This document shows positions 25,686 to 35,328 of a DNA stretch of 64,000 bases, piece by piece. Each line of letters opens with the position of its first letter. Positions within the stretch are counted from its first letter, which is position 1. The position numbers were made by a program, and so were the translations under genes. Under the pieces are notes generated by a model. The model was not told the origin of the DNA, did no database searches, and saw only the letters and a list, made by a program, of their open reading frames with translations. The stretch comes from Sedimentibacter saalensis (GTDB lineage: Bacteria > Bacillota > Clostridia > Tissierellales > Sedimentibacteraceae): the NCBI RefSeq assembly GCF_007830175.1, contig NZ_VLKH01000011.1, forward strand, positions 62,001-126,000, read 5' to 3'.

Positions 25686-26693
25686 TTGGCAAAGATTAAA
25701 GATACAGATTATTTGTTTTCTACTGCACGTGTTCGAAGTGTTGAAAAAAACATGCTTACTCGTGAAAGAGCAGAAAAGATGATTGATGCAAAAACAAATG
25801 AAGATGCCTTAAGGGTGCTGGATGATCTGAATTACGGCAATTCCGGCGAAGCAGTCGAACCTAATGACTATGAAAAGCTCTTATCATTTGAACATAAGAA
25901 GACATATGACTTCATAACTTCTGTAGCTCCTGAGCTGGATTTCTTCAACATGTTCTTGTATCCATACGATTATCACAATTTAAAGGTAATCATGAAGGCG
26001 GAATACTTAGGAATAGATGCTTCAGAGAATCTTGTTGATACCGGATCCATAGACCTGAAAGTTTTGAAATATTCTGTAAAAGAAAGAGACTTTTCAGGCC
26101 TCACAGAAAACATGAGCAAAGCTTTAAAGGAAATAATCGAAACATTTCCTAAAACAAATGATCCTCAGGTAATAGATTTTGTACTGGACAAATATTGTTA
26201 TGATGAAATGCTCAGTTCAGCAGAAAACACAAACAGCAATTTTATAATTGATTATGTCAAGATGCAAATAGATGCAATCAATTTGAAAACATATGTGAGA
26301 CTTAAAAGAATGAACAAGTCATGGGACTTTTTCACGAAGGTTTTCTTAAACGGCGGAAAAATTAATGAACAGGTGTTTATCAAAAACTACGATGAGCCTT
26401 TTGAAAAGTTTGCTGAGCAGCTTTCGGCATACGGCTTCAGGGAATTATTCCTTGAAGGCACAGAATCACTGGTAAGCACAGGAATGTTTACAAAGCTTGA
26501 AAAACTTCTGGACAACAAAATCATCGAGCATGTTAAGGGTGCTAAATATATTCCTTTTGGAATAGAGCCTCTTGCAGGCTACCTAATAGCAAAGGACAAC
26601 GAGATTAAAATTGCAAGAATTATAATGGCAGGCAAACTTGCAGGTATCTCGCCGGAACTTATCAGAGAGAGGTTGAGAGAGACTTATGTATAA
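25686..26693 (+). CDS. ntpC: V-type ATPase subunit C
   Basis: Central socket subunit (V0 d / NtpC) that links the rotor shaft to the c-ring; about 335 residues. DTDYLFSTARVRSVEKNMLTRE at the start and the repeated DYHNLKVIMKAEYLG and NLKTYVRLKRMNK motifs are typical. GGAGG ends at 25678. ATG 25680 is only one base away, whereas TTG 25686 is 7 bases away, so I prefer TTG (MAKIKDTDYLF). The end overlaps the next gene by 8 bases. Confidence 0.9.
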   Translation: MAKIKDTDYLFSTARVRSVEKNMLTRERAEKMIDAKTNEDALRVLDDLNYGNSGEAVEPNDYEKLLSFEHKKTYDFITSVAPELDFFNMFLYPYDYHNLKVIMKAEYLGIDASENLVDTGSIDLKVLKYSVKERDFSGLTENMSKALKEIIETFPKTNDPQVIDFVLDKYCYDEMLSSAENTNSNFIIDYVKMQIDAINLKTYVRLKRMNKSWDFFTKVFLNGGKINEQVFIKNYDEPFEKFAEQLSAYGFRELFLEGTESLVSTGMFTKLEKLLDNKIIEHVKGAKYIPFGIEPLAGYLIAKDNEIKIARIIMAGKLAGISPELIRERLRETYV

Positions 26694-27006
26694 GATAGGT
26701 GTTATAGGAGATAAACAAAGTATTCTGGGTTTTAAGGCAGTTGGACTTGATGTTTTTGACTGTATAACGAAAGATGATGCAAGACACACTCTTCGTGAGA
26801 TAGCAAAGGAAGATTATGCCATAATCTATATTACGGAAAATTTCTATGCTGAAATCAAGGATACTGTTTACGAATACAATGAAAAACGCCTGCCGGCAAT
26901 AATACCTATTCCCGGAATGCATGGAACTGAAGGAATAGGAATTCAGAATATCAAAAAGGCAGTTGAAAAAGCAGTCGGTGCCGACATATTGTTCAACAAT
27001 GACTAA
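26686..27006 (+). CDS. ntpG: V-type ATPase subunit F
   Basis: Small Rossmann-like subunit of 106 residues of the central shaft, bound to subunit D. The start YKIGVIGDKQSILGFKAVGLDVF and the end PAIIPIPGMHGTEGIGIQNIKKAVEKAVGADIL are characteristic. GAGAGAG in the upstream gene serves ATG 26686; the 8-base overlap suggests translational coupling. Corresponds to NtpG in the Enterococcus naming. Confidence 0.92.
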   Translation: MYKIGVIGDKQSILGFKAVGLDVFDCITKDDARHTLREIAKEDYAIIYITENFYAEIKDTVYEYNEKRLPAIIPIPGMHGTEGIGIQNIKKAVEKAVGADILFNND

Positions 27007-27047
27007 TAAACAAATGTATATAAAATTGAAAGCAGGTGATTTATTTA

Positions 27048-28820
27048 ATGAGCCAAGGTAGAGTAGTAAAAATATCCGGTCCGCTTGTCATTGCAGAAGG
27101 AATGAAAGAAGCAGACATGTTCGACGTTGTACGTGTAAGTGAACAGGGATTGATTGGTGAAATTATAGAGATGCGCGGCGACAAAGCATCTATACAGGTA
27201 TATGAAGAAACAGCAGGATTAGCTCCAGGAGCTCCTGTGGTAACTACAGGTGCACAGTTGTCAGTAGAATTGGGACCTGGTCTTATTGAAACAATTTATG
27301 ACGGTATTCAGCGTCCATTGGAAGAAATAAGAAAAATTGCAGGACCTAACATAGCAAGAGGAGTTCAGGTTCCATCTCTTAACAGAGAAAAGAAGTGGGA
27401 ATTTGTTCCTGTAGCAAAGGTTGGTGACAAGGTTCAGGCCGGTGATATCGTAGGTACTGTTCAAGAAACAATTGTTGTTCAGCAAAAAATAATGGTTCCT
27501 TATGGAGTCAGCGGAACAATTGAAGAAATAAAATCAGGAAGCTTCACTGTTGAAGAAACAGTATATGTTGTTAAAAAAGACAACGGAGAAAAAGTAAATC
27601 TTACAATGATGCAAAAATGGCCTGTAAGAAAGGGTCGTCCATACAAGGAAAAACTTGTTCCGGAAAGACCGCTGGTTACAGGACAAAGAGTTATAGACAC
27701 AATGTTCCCTATATCAAAGGGTGGAGTTGCAGCTGTTCCGGGACCTTTCGGAAGCGGAAAGACAGTTGTTCAGCATCAGCTGGCTAAATGGGCTGATGCG
27801 GAGATAGTTGTTTATATAGGCTGCGGCGAACGTGGAAACGAGATGACAGACGTTCTTATGGAGTTCCCTGAATTAAAGGACCCAAGAACAGGTGAATCTC
27901 TTATGAAGCGTACAGTCTTAATAGCAAACACATCAGATATGCCTGTTGCTGCCCGTGAAGCAAGCATCTACACAGGTATTACAATAGCAGAATATTTCAG
28001 AGACATGGGTTATTCAGTAGCGTTGATGGCAGACTCAACATCCCGTTGGGCGGAAGCTCTTCGTGAAATGTCAGGCCGTCTTGAAGAAATGCCTGGTGAA
28101 GAAGGATATCCGGCTTACCTTGCATCACGTCTTGCTCAGTTCTACGAAAGAGCAGGAAGAGTTATAAGCCTTGGTTCAGAAGGAAGAGAAGGAACGCTGT
28201 CTGCAATAGGAGCCGTATCACCTCCAGGAGGAGATATTTCAGAACCTGTTTCACAGGCAACCCTTCGTATAGTAAAAGTATTCTGGGCTCTTGATGCTCA
28301 GCTTGCTTACAAGCGTCACTTCCCGGCAATCAACTGGCTGAACAGCTACTCCTTGTATGTTGACAGACTTAACAAATGGTTTGATGAAAATGTGGCAAGA
28401 AACTGGTCAGAGCTTCGTGCAGAAACAATGAAGCTTTTGCAGGAAGAAGCTGAATTGAACGAAATAGTCCAGCTGGTCGGCGTTGATTCACTTTCAGTTG
28501 ACGACAGGCTCAAGCTTGAAGCTACCCGTTCCATAAGAGAAGACTACTTGCATCAAAATGCTTTCCATGAAGTTGACACATATACTTCACTTGAAAAACA
28601 ATATAAGCTTTTGACATTAATTTTGAAATATTATGAAGACGGCTTGGCAGCACTCAAGGACGGAGCAGATTTTAAAGCATTGTCAGACCTTGCTGTAAGA
28701 GAAAGAATAGGAAGATTTAAATATACAGAAGAAAAAGATATAGCAGGAGTTTATGAGGACATCAGAAAACAAATTGAAACTGAAATGTCAGCTCTTGTAG
28801 CAAGCAGGGAGGTTGAGTAG
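27048..28820 (+). CDS. ntpA: V-type ATPase catalytic subunit A
   Basis: Catalytic subunit of 590 residues that hydrolyses or makes ATP in the A3B3 head. GPFGSGKT (232-239) is the Walker A loop; [17 protein letters not shown] and [32 protein letters not shown] follow. The long non-homologous insert (about 115-200) that marks V/A-type A subunits is present. AGGTGAT lies 7 bases before ATG 27048; GTG 27036 overlaps it and is rejected. Confidence 0.96.
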   Translation: MSQGRVVKISGPLVIAEGMKEADMFDVVRVSEQGLIGEIIEMRGDKASIQVYEETAGLAPGAPVVTTGAQLSVELGPGLIETIYDGIQRPLEEIRKIAGPNIARGVQVPSLNREKKWEFVPVAKVGDKVQAGDIVGTVQETIVVQQKIMVPYGVSGTIEEIKSGSFTVEETVYVVKKDNGEKVNLTMMQKWPVRKGRPYKEKLVPERPLVTGQRVIDTMFPISKGGVAAVPGPFGSGKTVVQHQLAKWADAEIVVYIGCGERGNEMTDVLMEFPELKDPRTGESLMKRTVLIANTSDMPVAAREASIYTGITIAEYFRDMGYSVALMADSTSRWAEALREMSGRLEEMPGEEGYPAYLASRLAQFYERAGRVISLGSEGREGTLSAIGAVSPPGGDISEPVSQATLRIVKVFWALDAQLAYKRHFPAINWLNSYSLYVDRLNKWFDENVARNWSELRAETMKLLQEEAELNEIVQLVGVDSLSVDDRLKLEATRSIREDYLHQNAFHEVDTYTSLEKQYKLLTLILKYYEDGLAALKDGADFKALSDLAVRERIGRFKYTEEKDIAGVYEDIRKQIETEMSALVASREVE

Positions 28821-28821
28821 G

Positions 28822-30198
28822 ATGATTAGAGAATATAAGACTATATCTGAGGTTGCAGGTCCTCTGATGCTTGTAAAAAATGTTGAAAATGTAGCATATG
28901 ACGAGTTGGGAGTAATTGAACTTCCAAACGGAGAAACAAGAAGCTGCAGAGTTTTGGAAATTAACGGAAGCAATGCTTTGGTACAGCTGTTTGAAAGCTC
29001 TGCAGGAATAAACCTGGCAGAAAGCAAAGTTAAGTTTCTGGGAAGAGGAATGGAACTTGCCGTGTCATACGACATGCTTGGCCGTGTATTTGACGGCCTT
29101 GGAAGACCTATAGACAACGGTCCTGAAATAATTCCTGAAAAAAGAATGGATATAAGCGGTCTGCCTATGAATCCTTCAGCACGTGACTATCCTGATGAGT
29201 TTATACAAACAGGAGTATCTGCAATAGACGGTCTTAACACACTTGTTAGAGGTCAGAAGCTGCCTATATTCTCAGGCTCAGGTCTGCCTCACGCTGACCT
29301 TGCGGCACAAATTGCACGTCAGTCTAGAGTTCTCGGAACTGAATCAAACTTTGCCGTTGTATTTGCAGCAATAGGTATCACTTACGAAGAAGCAGACTTC
29401 TTCATTACAGACTTCAGGAAAACAGGTGCAATAGACAGAACAGTATTGTTCATGAACCTTGCAGATGACCCTGCCATCGAACGTATTTCAACTCCTCGTA
29501 TGGCTCTGACTGCTGCTGAGTTCCTGGCATTTGAAAAAGGAATGCACGTCCTGGTAATTCTTACAGACATAACAAACTACGCAGAAGCTCTCCGTGAAGT
29601 ATCCGCAGCCCGCAAGGAAGTTCCGGGAAGACGTGGATATCCAGGTTATCTTTACACTGACTTGGCTTCACTTTATGAAAGAGCAGGAAGAAAAAGAGAT
29701 ACAGAAGGATCTATCACCATGATTCCTATACTCACAATGCCTGAAGACGATAAAACTCACCCTATTCCTGACCTTACAGGATACATTACAGAAGGACAGA
29801 TAATTCTTTCCCGTGAATTGTACAGAAAGAATATCAAGCCTCCTATAGACGTTCTTCCTTCACTTTCACGTTTGAAAGACAAAGGTATAGGCAAAGGAAA
29901 AACAAGAGAAGACCACTCAGACGTACTGAACCAGCTTTTTGCAGCTTATGCAAGAGGTAAGGAAGCTAAAGAGCTCATGGCAATACTGGGTGAGGCTGCT
30001 CTTTCCGATACAGATAAGTTCTATGCAAAATTTGCTGATGAATTTGAAAAGAAATATGTGTCACAGGGATATGAAACAAACAGAACAATTGAAGAAACTT
30101 TGGAAATAGGATGGAATCTTTTGACACTTCTTCCTAAGAGTGAATTGAAACGTATAAGAGACGCGTATATCGAAAAATACTATCCAAAAAATGAATAA
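28822..30198 (+). CDS. ntpB: V-type ATPase subunit B
   Basis: Non-catalytic nucleotide-site subunit of 458 residues. [16 protein letters not shown] at the start, [33 protein letters not shown] in place of a Walker A loop, and [36 protein letters not shown] are typical. GGGAGG (28807-28812) lies 9 bases before ATG 28822; TTG 28813 abuts the ribosome site. It begins one base after the ntpA stop. Confidence 0.96.
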   Translation: MIREYKTISEVAGPLMLVKNVENVAYDELGVIELPNGETRSCRVLEINGSNALVQLFESSAGINLAESKVKFLGRGMELAVSYDMLGRVFDGLGRPIDNGPEIIPEKRMDISGLPMNPSARDYPDEFIQTGVSAIDGLNTLVRGQKLPIFSGSGLPHADLAAQIARQSRVLGTESNFAVVFAAIGITYEEADFFITDFRKTGAIDRTVLFMNLADDPAIERISTPRMALTAAEFLAFEKGMHVLVILTDITNYAEALREVSAARKEVPGRRGYPGYLYTDLASLYERAGRKRDTEGSITMIPILTMPEDDKTHPIPDLTGYITEGQIILSRELYRKNIKPPIDVLPSLSRLKDKGIGKGKTREDHSDVLNQLFAAYARGKEAKELMAILGEAALSDTDKFYAKFADEFEKKYVSQGYETNRTIEETLEIGWNLLTLLPKSELKRIRDAYIEKYYPKNE

Positions 30199-30213
30199 TG
30201 AGGGGGGAAACGC

Positions 30214-30909
30214 ATGGCAAGGTTAAATGTAAATCCGACCAGAATGGTGTTAACCTCTTTGAAAAAGCGATTAAAAGTGGCTGTTAAGGGTCACAAGATG
30301 CTGAAAGATAAACGTGATGAGCTTATGAAGCAATTTTTGGAGCTTGCCAGAGAAAATAAAAGGTTAAGAGAGCAAGTAGAAGCCCAGATCGGAAGCATCT
30401 ATTCAAATTTCGTAATAGCCAGCGCCGTCATGTCTTCAGAAGTATTGAATGAAGCGTTGATGTATCCAAAGCAGGGAGTTTCCATAGAAGTAGGCAGAAA
30501 AAATGTAATGAGTGTTGATGTGCCGGTTTTTGATTTTACAACAACAACAGATGACACTTCTAACATTTATCCTTACGGTTTTGCCAACACTTCGGCAGAG
30601 TTAGACAATGCCATTGAAAATTTGTCGGGAGTATTTCCTGAAATGCTTCGTCTGGCTGCTGTTGAAAAAGAAGTTCAACTTCTTGCGGCTGAAATAGAAA
30701 AGACAAGAAGAAGAGTTAATGCTCTTGAATATGTAATGATTCCTCAGTTCCAGGAAACAATCAAGTACATCCAAATGAAGCTTGATGAAAATGAAAGAGG
30801 AAATCAGACAAGACTCATGAAGGTCAAGGACCTGATGGTCAAGGCAGCCATAGAAGAAAAACAAGAAAATACCAAGGCTGCACTGGAAGAGTACAGTTCA
30901 CAATTTTAA
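30214..30909 (+). CDS. ntpD: V-type ATPase subunit D
   Basis: Central rotor shaft of 231 residues. [36 protein letters not shown] at the start and the C-terminal coiled coil ([32 protein letters not shown]) are the family hallmarks. A strong GGGGGGA site lies before ATG 30214. Last gene of the nine-gene operon; homologues of ntpH and ntpJ are absent. Confidence 0.95.
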   Translation: MARLNVNPTRMVLTSLKKRLKVAVKGHKMLKDKRDELMKQFLELARENKRLREQVEAQIGSIYSNFVIASAVMSSEVLNEALMYPKQGVSIEVGRKNVMSVDVPVFDFTTTTDDTSNIYPYGFANTSAELDNAIENLSGVFPEMLRLAAVEKEVQLLAAEIEKTRRRVNALEYVMIPQFQETIKYIQMKLDENERGNQTRLMKVKDLMVKAAIEEKQENTKAALEEYSSQF

Positions 30910-30917
30910 AATAAATG

Positions 30918-30948
30918 GTGTCGCAAATGCGGCACTGTTTTATTTTTT
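30918..30948 (+). terminator. Terminator of the V-ATPase operon
   Basis: GTGTCGC (30918-30924), loop AAAT, GCGGCAC (30929-30935), then TGTTTTATTTTTT. The next promoter begins 2 bases later. Confidence 0.75.
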
Positions 30949-30949
30949 C

Positions 30950-30990
30950 TTGACAATCTGTGTCTTTACATATATACTTTGAGTATCAAA
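30950..30990 (+). promoter_or_regulatory. Promoter with FabT-like operator before the second FabK-like gene
   Basis: TTGACA (30950-30955), 17-bp spacer, TATACT (30973-30978), then TTTGAGTATCAAA (30978-30990) overlapping the last -10 base. The layout equals that of the acpP promoter at 16141-16181, which suggests shared control by a FabT-type repressor not seen in this window. Confidence 0.7.
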
Positions 30991-31020
30991 TAACTAGATA
31001 TTTAAAACAATGGAGAATAT

Positions 31021-32064
31021 ATGGAATTAAAAGAATTGAAAATAGGAAATTTGACAGCAAGAATCCCTATAGTGCAGGGAGGAATGGGCATAGGCGTTTC
31101 GCTTTCCAACCTTGCAGCAGCCGTTGCCAACCAGGGTGGCATCGGAACAATATCAGGCGTACAAATAGGTTTCAGAGAGTCTGATTTCGAAACAAATCCT
31201 GTAGAAGCAAATTTAAGAGCAATTGCTAAAGAAATAAAAAAAGCAAGAGAAAAAACAAAAGGAATCATAGCCATGAATTTTATGGCAGCCATGAACAACT
31301 ATGAACTTTATGTAAAAAAAGCTGTTGAGGAAAAAATAGATCTTATAGTGTCAGGAGCAGGTCTTCCCGTTGCCTTGCCAAAGCTGGTAAAGGACTCGGC
31401 AACAAAAATTGCCCCCATAGTATCTTCTGCCAAGGCTGCAAAAATAATCATAAGAAGCTGGCTCAAACATGACCGTCTGCCTGATGCTGTTGTGGTGGAA
31501 GGACCATTGGCCGGAGGTCACCTTGGATTTAAGATGGAAGAAATGATTGAAGGAACTTACAAGTCCTTGAAGGAAATTGTAGTTGAGGTTAAAGAACTTA
31601 TTGCTTCCTATGAAGAACAATATGGAGTTAAAATACCTGTTATAGCTGCAGGTGGACTTAGAACAAAGGAAGATATAATGGAGCTGGCAGATGCAGGAGC
31701 AGATGGCTTTCAGCTTGCAAGCATTTTTGTTCCCACAGCTGAATGCGATGCCCACGATAATTTCAAGCGTGCATATATAAATGCACAAAAAGAAGATGTA
31801 ATGATAATCAAAAGTCCTGTTGGTATGCCAGCAAGAGCAATACAGACTCACTTCCTTACAAATTCCATGGAAAACGGATGTATTGTGAACAAGTGCTACG
31901 GCTGCATATCAGAATGCAATCCTAGAGAAATTCCATACTGCATATCAAGAGGCTTAATTGATGCGGTAAACGGCGAAGATGGATTGATTTTTTCCGGAGC
32001 GAATCTTGACAGCATTGACAAGATGACCACAGTAAAAGAAGTAATAGACAAGCTGATAAATTAA
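31021..32064 (+). CDS. FabK/nitronate-monooxygenase family flavoprotein with C-terminal Cys cluster
   Basis: FMN TIM-barrel protein of 347 residues. PIVQGGMGIGVSLSNLAAAVANQGGIGTIS, VSGAGLPVALPKL, VVEGPLAGGHLG and AAGGLRTKEDIMELADAGADGFQLAS are the family motifs. Unlike the FabK at 16557, it has an inserted helix region and, near residues 290-310, CYGCISEC...PYC, four Cys that could bind metal or an FeS centre; similar tails occur in clostridial nitronate-monooxygenase-like proteins. Its promoter resembles that of acpP, so a lipid-related reductase or fatty-acid detoxification role is possible. GGAG precedes ATG 31021. Confidence 0.82.
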   Translation: MELKELKIGNLTARIPIVQGGMGIGVSLSNLAAAVANQGGIGTISGVQIGFRESDFETNPVEANLRAIAKEIKKAREKTKGIIAMNFMAAMNNYELYVKKAVEEKIDLIVSGAGLPVALPKLVKDSATKIAPIVSSAKAAKIIIRSWLKHDRLPDAVVVEGPLAGGHLGFKMEEMIEGTYKSLKEIVVEVKELIASYEEQYGVKIPVIAAGGLRTKEDIMELADAGADGFQLASIFVPTAECDAHDNFKRAYINAQKEDVMIIKSPVGMPARAIQTHFLTNSMENGCIVNKCYGCISECNPREIPYCISRGLIDAVNGEDGLIFSGANLDSIDKMTTVKEVIDKLIN

Positions 32065-32081
32065 TTTTTATCCTATGAACA

Positions 32082-32109
32082 AAAAGGCAGATGATCATCT
32101 GTCTTTTTT
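32082..32109 (+). terminator. Intrinsic terminator
   Basis: A 14-bp perfect palindrome, CAGATGATCATCTG, extended by wobble and A/T pairs, with a TCTTTTTT tail. Confidence 0.75.
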
Positions 32110-32260
32110 GCATGTCAAAAAACACGACCATTATTTACACTTGACACCATTTAAAAATGCATTTATACTTATATTTATTACATTGTTAAAATTTACTGAT
32201 GTGATTAATATAATAAAAAAGTGGTAATATAATTAAATAACTACTAAAAGGAGGTTGTTT

Positions 32261-33823
32261 ATGAAAGGAGACACATTTCAAATTTTTATTTCAATGATAA
32301 TCTACATGACTGTTGTAATCGGCATCGGACTGTATTTTGCAAGGAGAGCCAATGAAAGCAGCGAGAATTATTTTTTGGGCGGAAGGTCACTGGGCCCTCT
32401 TGTTACAGCCATGAGTGCGGAAGCATCCGACATGAGCGGATGGCTTTTGATGGGTCTTCCCGGGGTTGCATACTGGTATGGCTTAAGCGATGCTGCATGG
32501 ACAGCTATAGGACTTGCTGCAGGAACATATTTGAACTGGCTTTTTGTGGCTAAAAGACTTCATAATTATTCAGTTGTTGCAGGCGATTCCATAACACTTC
32601 CGGATTTTTTCAGCAACCGTTTTAAAGAAAAAAATAAAATTATCATGACCATTTCAGCAATATTCATTCTTGTTTTCTTTACGGTTTATGCTTCTAGCTG
32701 TTTTGTCACAGTAGGAAAATTGTTTAATAGTCTGTTTGGTTTCAAATACCAGTACATGATGATTGCAGGTGCAATGTTTGTATTGTTTTACACATTTGTG
32801 GGAGGTTTTCTGGCTGAGACAGCATCTGACACCATGCAGGCCTTCGTTATGATTTTTGCGCTCATTACAATATTGGTTGTGGGGGTATCGGCAGCCGGAG
32901 GATTGGCAATTGTTGCATCAAATGCAAAATCAATTCCAGGATTTTTCGAGTTTTTCGGCATTGCTTCCCCAAAGATAGCTGACGGAACACAAGAGATAAT
33001 AAATGGTGTTCCTCAGTTTAATGAAGCTGGTAAGTATGGGTGGTACACAATTTTATCCACTATGGCATGGGGTCTTGGTTACTTTGGAATGCCACAGGTT
33101 CTTCTGAGATTCATGGCAATAAGAGATCCAAAGGAACTTACACAGTCAAGAAGAATTGCCACTGTATGGGTTATAATTTCTCTTGGAGCAGCTGTTGCCC
33201 TGGGAATAATAGGAAGGTCCTTGTTCCCTGCACAGCTTACAACTTACAGCGCTTCTGAAAGCATCTTTATAGTGCTTACATCAAGACTGCTTCCTTCTGT
33301 GCTTGCGGGATTTGTAATGGCGGGTATACTGGCTGCTACAATCAGTTCATCTGATTCATATCTCTTAATAGCAGCTTCTGCATTTTCAAAAAACATTTAT
33401 CAGCATCTCATCAAAAAAGATGCAACAGACAAACAGGTAATGAACATGTCAAGAATAATTCTTGTATTGATTTCTGTTTTAGGAGTAATCATTGCTCTTG
33501 ATGAGAACAGCGTTATTTTTACAATAGTATCATTTGCATGGGCAGGATTTGGAGCTACATTCGGCCCAATAACAATATTTTCGCTTTTCTGGAAACGAAC
33601 AACCAGGGAAGGTGCAATTGCAGGCATGTTGTCAGGAGGAACTGCGGTATTTGTCTGGAAGCTGATTTTAAAGCCAATGGGAGGATTCTTTGGAGTATAT
33701 GAACTGCTTCCTGCATTTATAGTTTCCTGCATTTTCATTTATGCAGTATCAAAAATGACAGCTGAACCTTCAGATGAAATAAAAGATGAATTTGAAAAGG
33801 TAAAGAAAATGGCACAGGAATAA
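32261..33823 (+). CDS. putP: Sodium/proline symporter
   Basis: Sodium:solute symporter of 520 residues and about 13 helices that imports proline with Na+. ENYFLGGRSLGPLVTAMSAEASDMSGWLLMGLPG near the N-terminus and MAWGLGYFGMPQVLLRFMAIRD are typical of PutP, and AGILAATISSSDSYLLIAASAF carries the conserved Ser/Thr of the Na2 site. AAGGAGG precedes ATG 32261 by 6 bases; TTG 32255 abuts the site. Proline is a common Stickland substrate in Clostridia. Confidence 0.93.
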   Translation: MKGDTFQIFISMIIYMTVVIGIGLYFARRANESSENYFLGGRSLGPLVTAMSAEASDMSGWLLMGLPGVAYWYGLSDAAWTAIGLAAGTYLNWLFVAKRLHNYSVVAGDSITLPDFFSNRFKEKNKIIMTISAIFILVFFTVYASSCFVTVGKLFNSLFGFKYQYMMIAGAMFVLFYTFVGGFLAETASDTMQAFVMIFALITILVVGVSAAGGLAIVASNAKSIPGFFEFFGIASPKIADGTQEIINGVPQFNEAGKYGWYTILSTMAWGLGYFGMPQVLLRFMAIRDPKELTQSRRIATVWVIISLGAAVALGIIGRSLFPAQLTTYSASESIFIVLTSRLLPSVLAGFVMAGILAATISSSDSYLLIAASAFSKNIYQHLIKKDATDKQVMNMSRIILVLISVLGVIIALDENSVIFTIVSFAWAGFGATFGPITIFSLFWKRTTREGAIAGMLSGGTAVFVWKLILKPMGGFFGVYELLPAFIVSCIFIYAVSKMTAEPSDEIKDEFEKVKKMAQE

Positions 33824-33824
33824 A

Positions 33825-33845
33825 AAAAGGGCGAAAGCCCTTTTA
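33825..33845. terminator. Bidirectional terminator between putP and the chorismate mutase gene
   Basis: AAAAGGGC, loop GAAA, GCCCTTTT. T tracts form on both strands, so it can end both convergent genes. Confidence 0.85.
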
Positions 33846-33846
33846 T

Positions 33847-34095
33847 TTATTTCTCCAAATCCTTGCATGTGTCCATTATCTGATGATATACGTCTTCAAT
33901 GTGGCGTGAATAATTTTTGTTTTCTAATTTGCTCACGCAGTTTTCAATAACCATTTTTTCTCTTGTTTCATCATATACGGGAAGATCATGTTCTTTTTTG
34001 TACTGGCCTATTTTAAGAACCACATTAAATCTTCTTTCCAGGAGTTTCACCAGTTCATCATCGATTGAGTTTATTTCTTTTCTGTATTCTTCCAT
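33847..34095 (-). CDS. Chorismate mutase (AroQ class)
   Basis: All-helical AroQ-type enzyme of 82 residues that converts chorismate to prephenate for Phe/Tyr synthesis. EYRKEINSIDDELVKLLERRFNVVLKIGQYKKEHDLPVYDETRE includes the conserved Arg, Lys and Asp/Glu active-site positions. GAAGGGA precedes ATG 34095 on the minus strand. It lies 18 bases after the DAHP synthase gene, so the two shikimate-pathway genes form an operon. Confidence 0.88.
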   Translation of the reverse strand: MEEYRKEINSIDDELVKLLERRFNVVLKIGQYKKEHDLPVYDETREKMVIENCVSKLENKNYSRHIEDVYHQIMDTCKDLEK

Positions 34096-34113
34096 TATTA
34101 TATTCCCTTCAAC

Positions 34114-35127
34114 TTATATTTTTCTTCCAACTGCCTGGGCAATGAGTTTTAATTTTTCCATTAGAAGTGTGAATTTTTCCGGCTTTATGGATTGATTTCC
34201 ATCACACAATGCATTTTCAGGATCGTTGTGAACTTCAATTATAAGTCCGTCGGCTCCTGCAGCCACAGCAGCCATGGCCATGGGCTCTACCATCCACCAC
34301 ATTCCCGTGGAGTGGCTGGGGTCAACTATTACGGGAAGATGGCTAAGTTTTTTAATTGCTGGAATCGCACTTAAATCAAGTGTGTTTCTCGTGTAATTTT
34401 CAAATGTTCTTATGCCTCTCTCGCATAAAATCACGTTGTCGTTGCCTCCCAGCAAAATATATTCTGCGGACATTAAAAGCTCTTCAACAGTGGAAGAAAG
34501 GCCTCTTTTGAGCAATATGGGTTTTCTGGTCTTCCCAAGCTGTTTTAAAAGCTCAAAGTTTTGCATGTTTCTGGCCCCAACCTGTATTATGTCTACGTTC
34601 TCAACATATTCGTCAATATATTCTGTTGACATTATCTCTGTAACAATTGGAAGACCTGTTTGTTTTCTCGCGTACTTCAAAAGCTCCAACCCCTCATCCT
34701 TAAGACCTTGAAAGCTGTAGGGGGATGTTCTGGGCTTAAAGGCTCCTCCCCTTAAAAATGAAGCTCCGGCTTTTTTGACTGATTGGGCAATTGATAATAT
34801 TTGTTCTTTGCTTTCAACAGAACATGGTCCTGCCATTATGGACAGTCTTTCTGCGCCTATGGTTTCCTTTCCAACTTTTATGTGGGTGTCATCGGGATGG
34901 AAAAGTCTGTTTGCTTTTTTGTAAGGCTCCTGTACAAATACAACCTTATCTATGTATTCATAGGCCTTGAACACGTCCGGGTCTATTTTGCTTGTGTCGC
35001 CTATAATGCTTAATATGTGGTAATTGGGCTCGTTTATTTCATTTAATTCAAAACCCATTTTCAATATTTTTTCTTTTATTATATGAACTTCGTATTCATC
35101 AACATTCTTGTTTAAGATTAATAACAT
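34114..35127 (-). CDS. aroF: 3-deoxy-7-phosphoheptulonate (DAHP) synthase
   Basis: First enzyme of the shikimate pathway, joining phosphoenolpyruvate and erythrose-4-phosphate. The 337-residue protein has an N-terminal ferredoxin-like regulatory domain (about 1-65) followed by a type I-beta barrel: MAGPCSVESKEQI, FLRGGAFKPRTSPYSFQG, IQVGARNMQNFELL, LLKRGLSSTVEELLMSAEYI and VDPSHSTG. The start is ATG 35127, with GGGGG 5 bases upstream; ATG 35151 would add eight residues before that ribosome site. Co-transcribed with the chorismate mutase. Confidence 0.93.
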   Translation of the reverse strand: MLLILNKNVDEYEVHIIKEKILKMGFELNEINEPNYHILSIIGDTSKIDPDVFKAYEYIDKVVFVQEPYKKANRLFHPDDTHIKVGKETIGAERLSIMAGPCSVESKEQILSIAQSVKKAGASFLRGGAFKPRTSPYSFQGLKDEGLELLKYARKQTGLPIVTEIMSTEYIDEYVENVDIIQVGARNMQNFELLKQLGKTRKPILLKRGLSSTVEELLMSAEYILLGGNDNVILCERGIRTFENYTRNTLDLSAIPAIKKLSHLPVIVDPSHSTGMWWMVEPMAMAAVAAGADGLIIEVHNDPENALCDGNQSIKPEKFTLLMEKLKLIAQAVGRKI

Positions 35128-35269
35128 ACTAACCCCCGAAATGTATTTCATGATTAAAATCTATCATATTATTGCAGAAAGTCAATATTTTTTTCAAATT
35201 TGCTCTTTTTTGCCCTTCTGGATAAAATGCCGTAAATTGTCATAATTCCGCGCAAAACAATAAATTAAA

Positions 35270-35298
35270 TTGCAGATACTATGCTTTTGTGATATAAT
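35270..35298 (+). promoter_or_regulatory. Promoter of the SLH protein gene
   Basis: TTGCAG (35270-35275), 17-bp spacer, TATAAT (35293-35298), 30 bases before the start codon. Confidence 0.7.
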
Positions 35299-35328
35299 TT
35301 ACTCAAATATGGATGGCTAGGAGGTATT

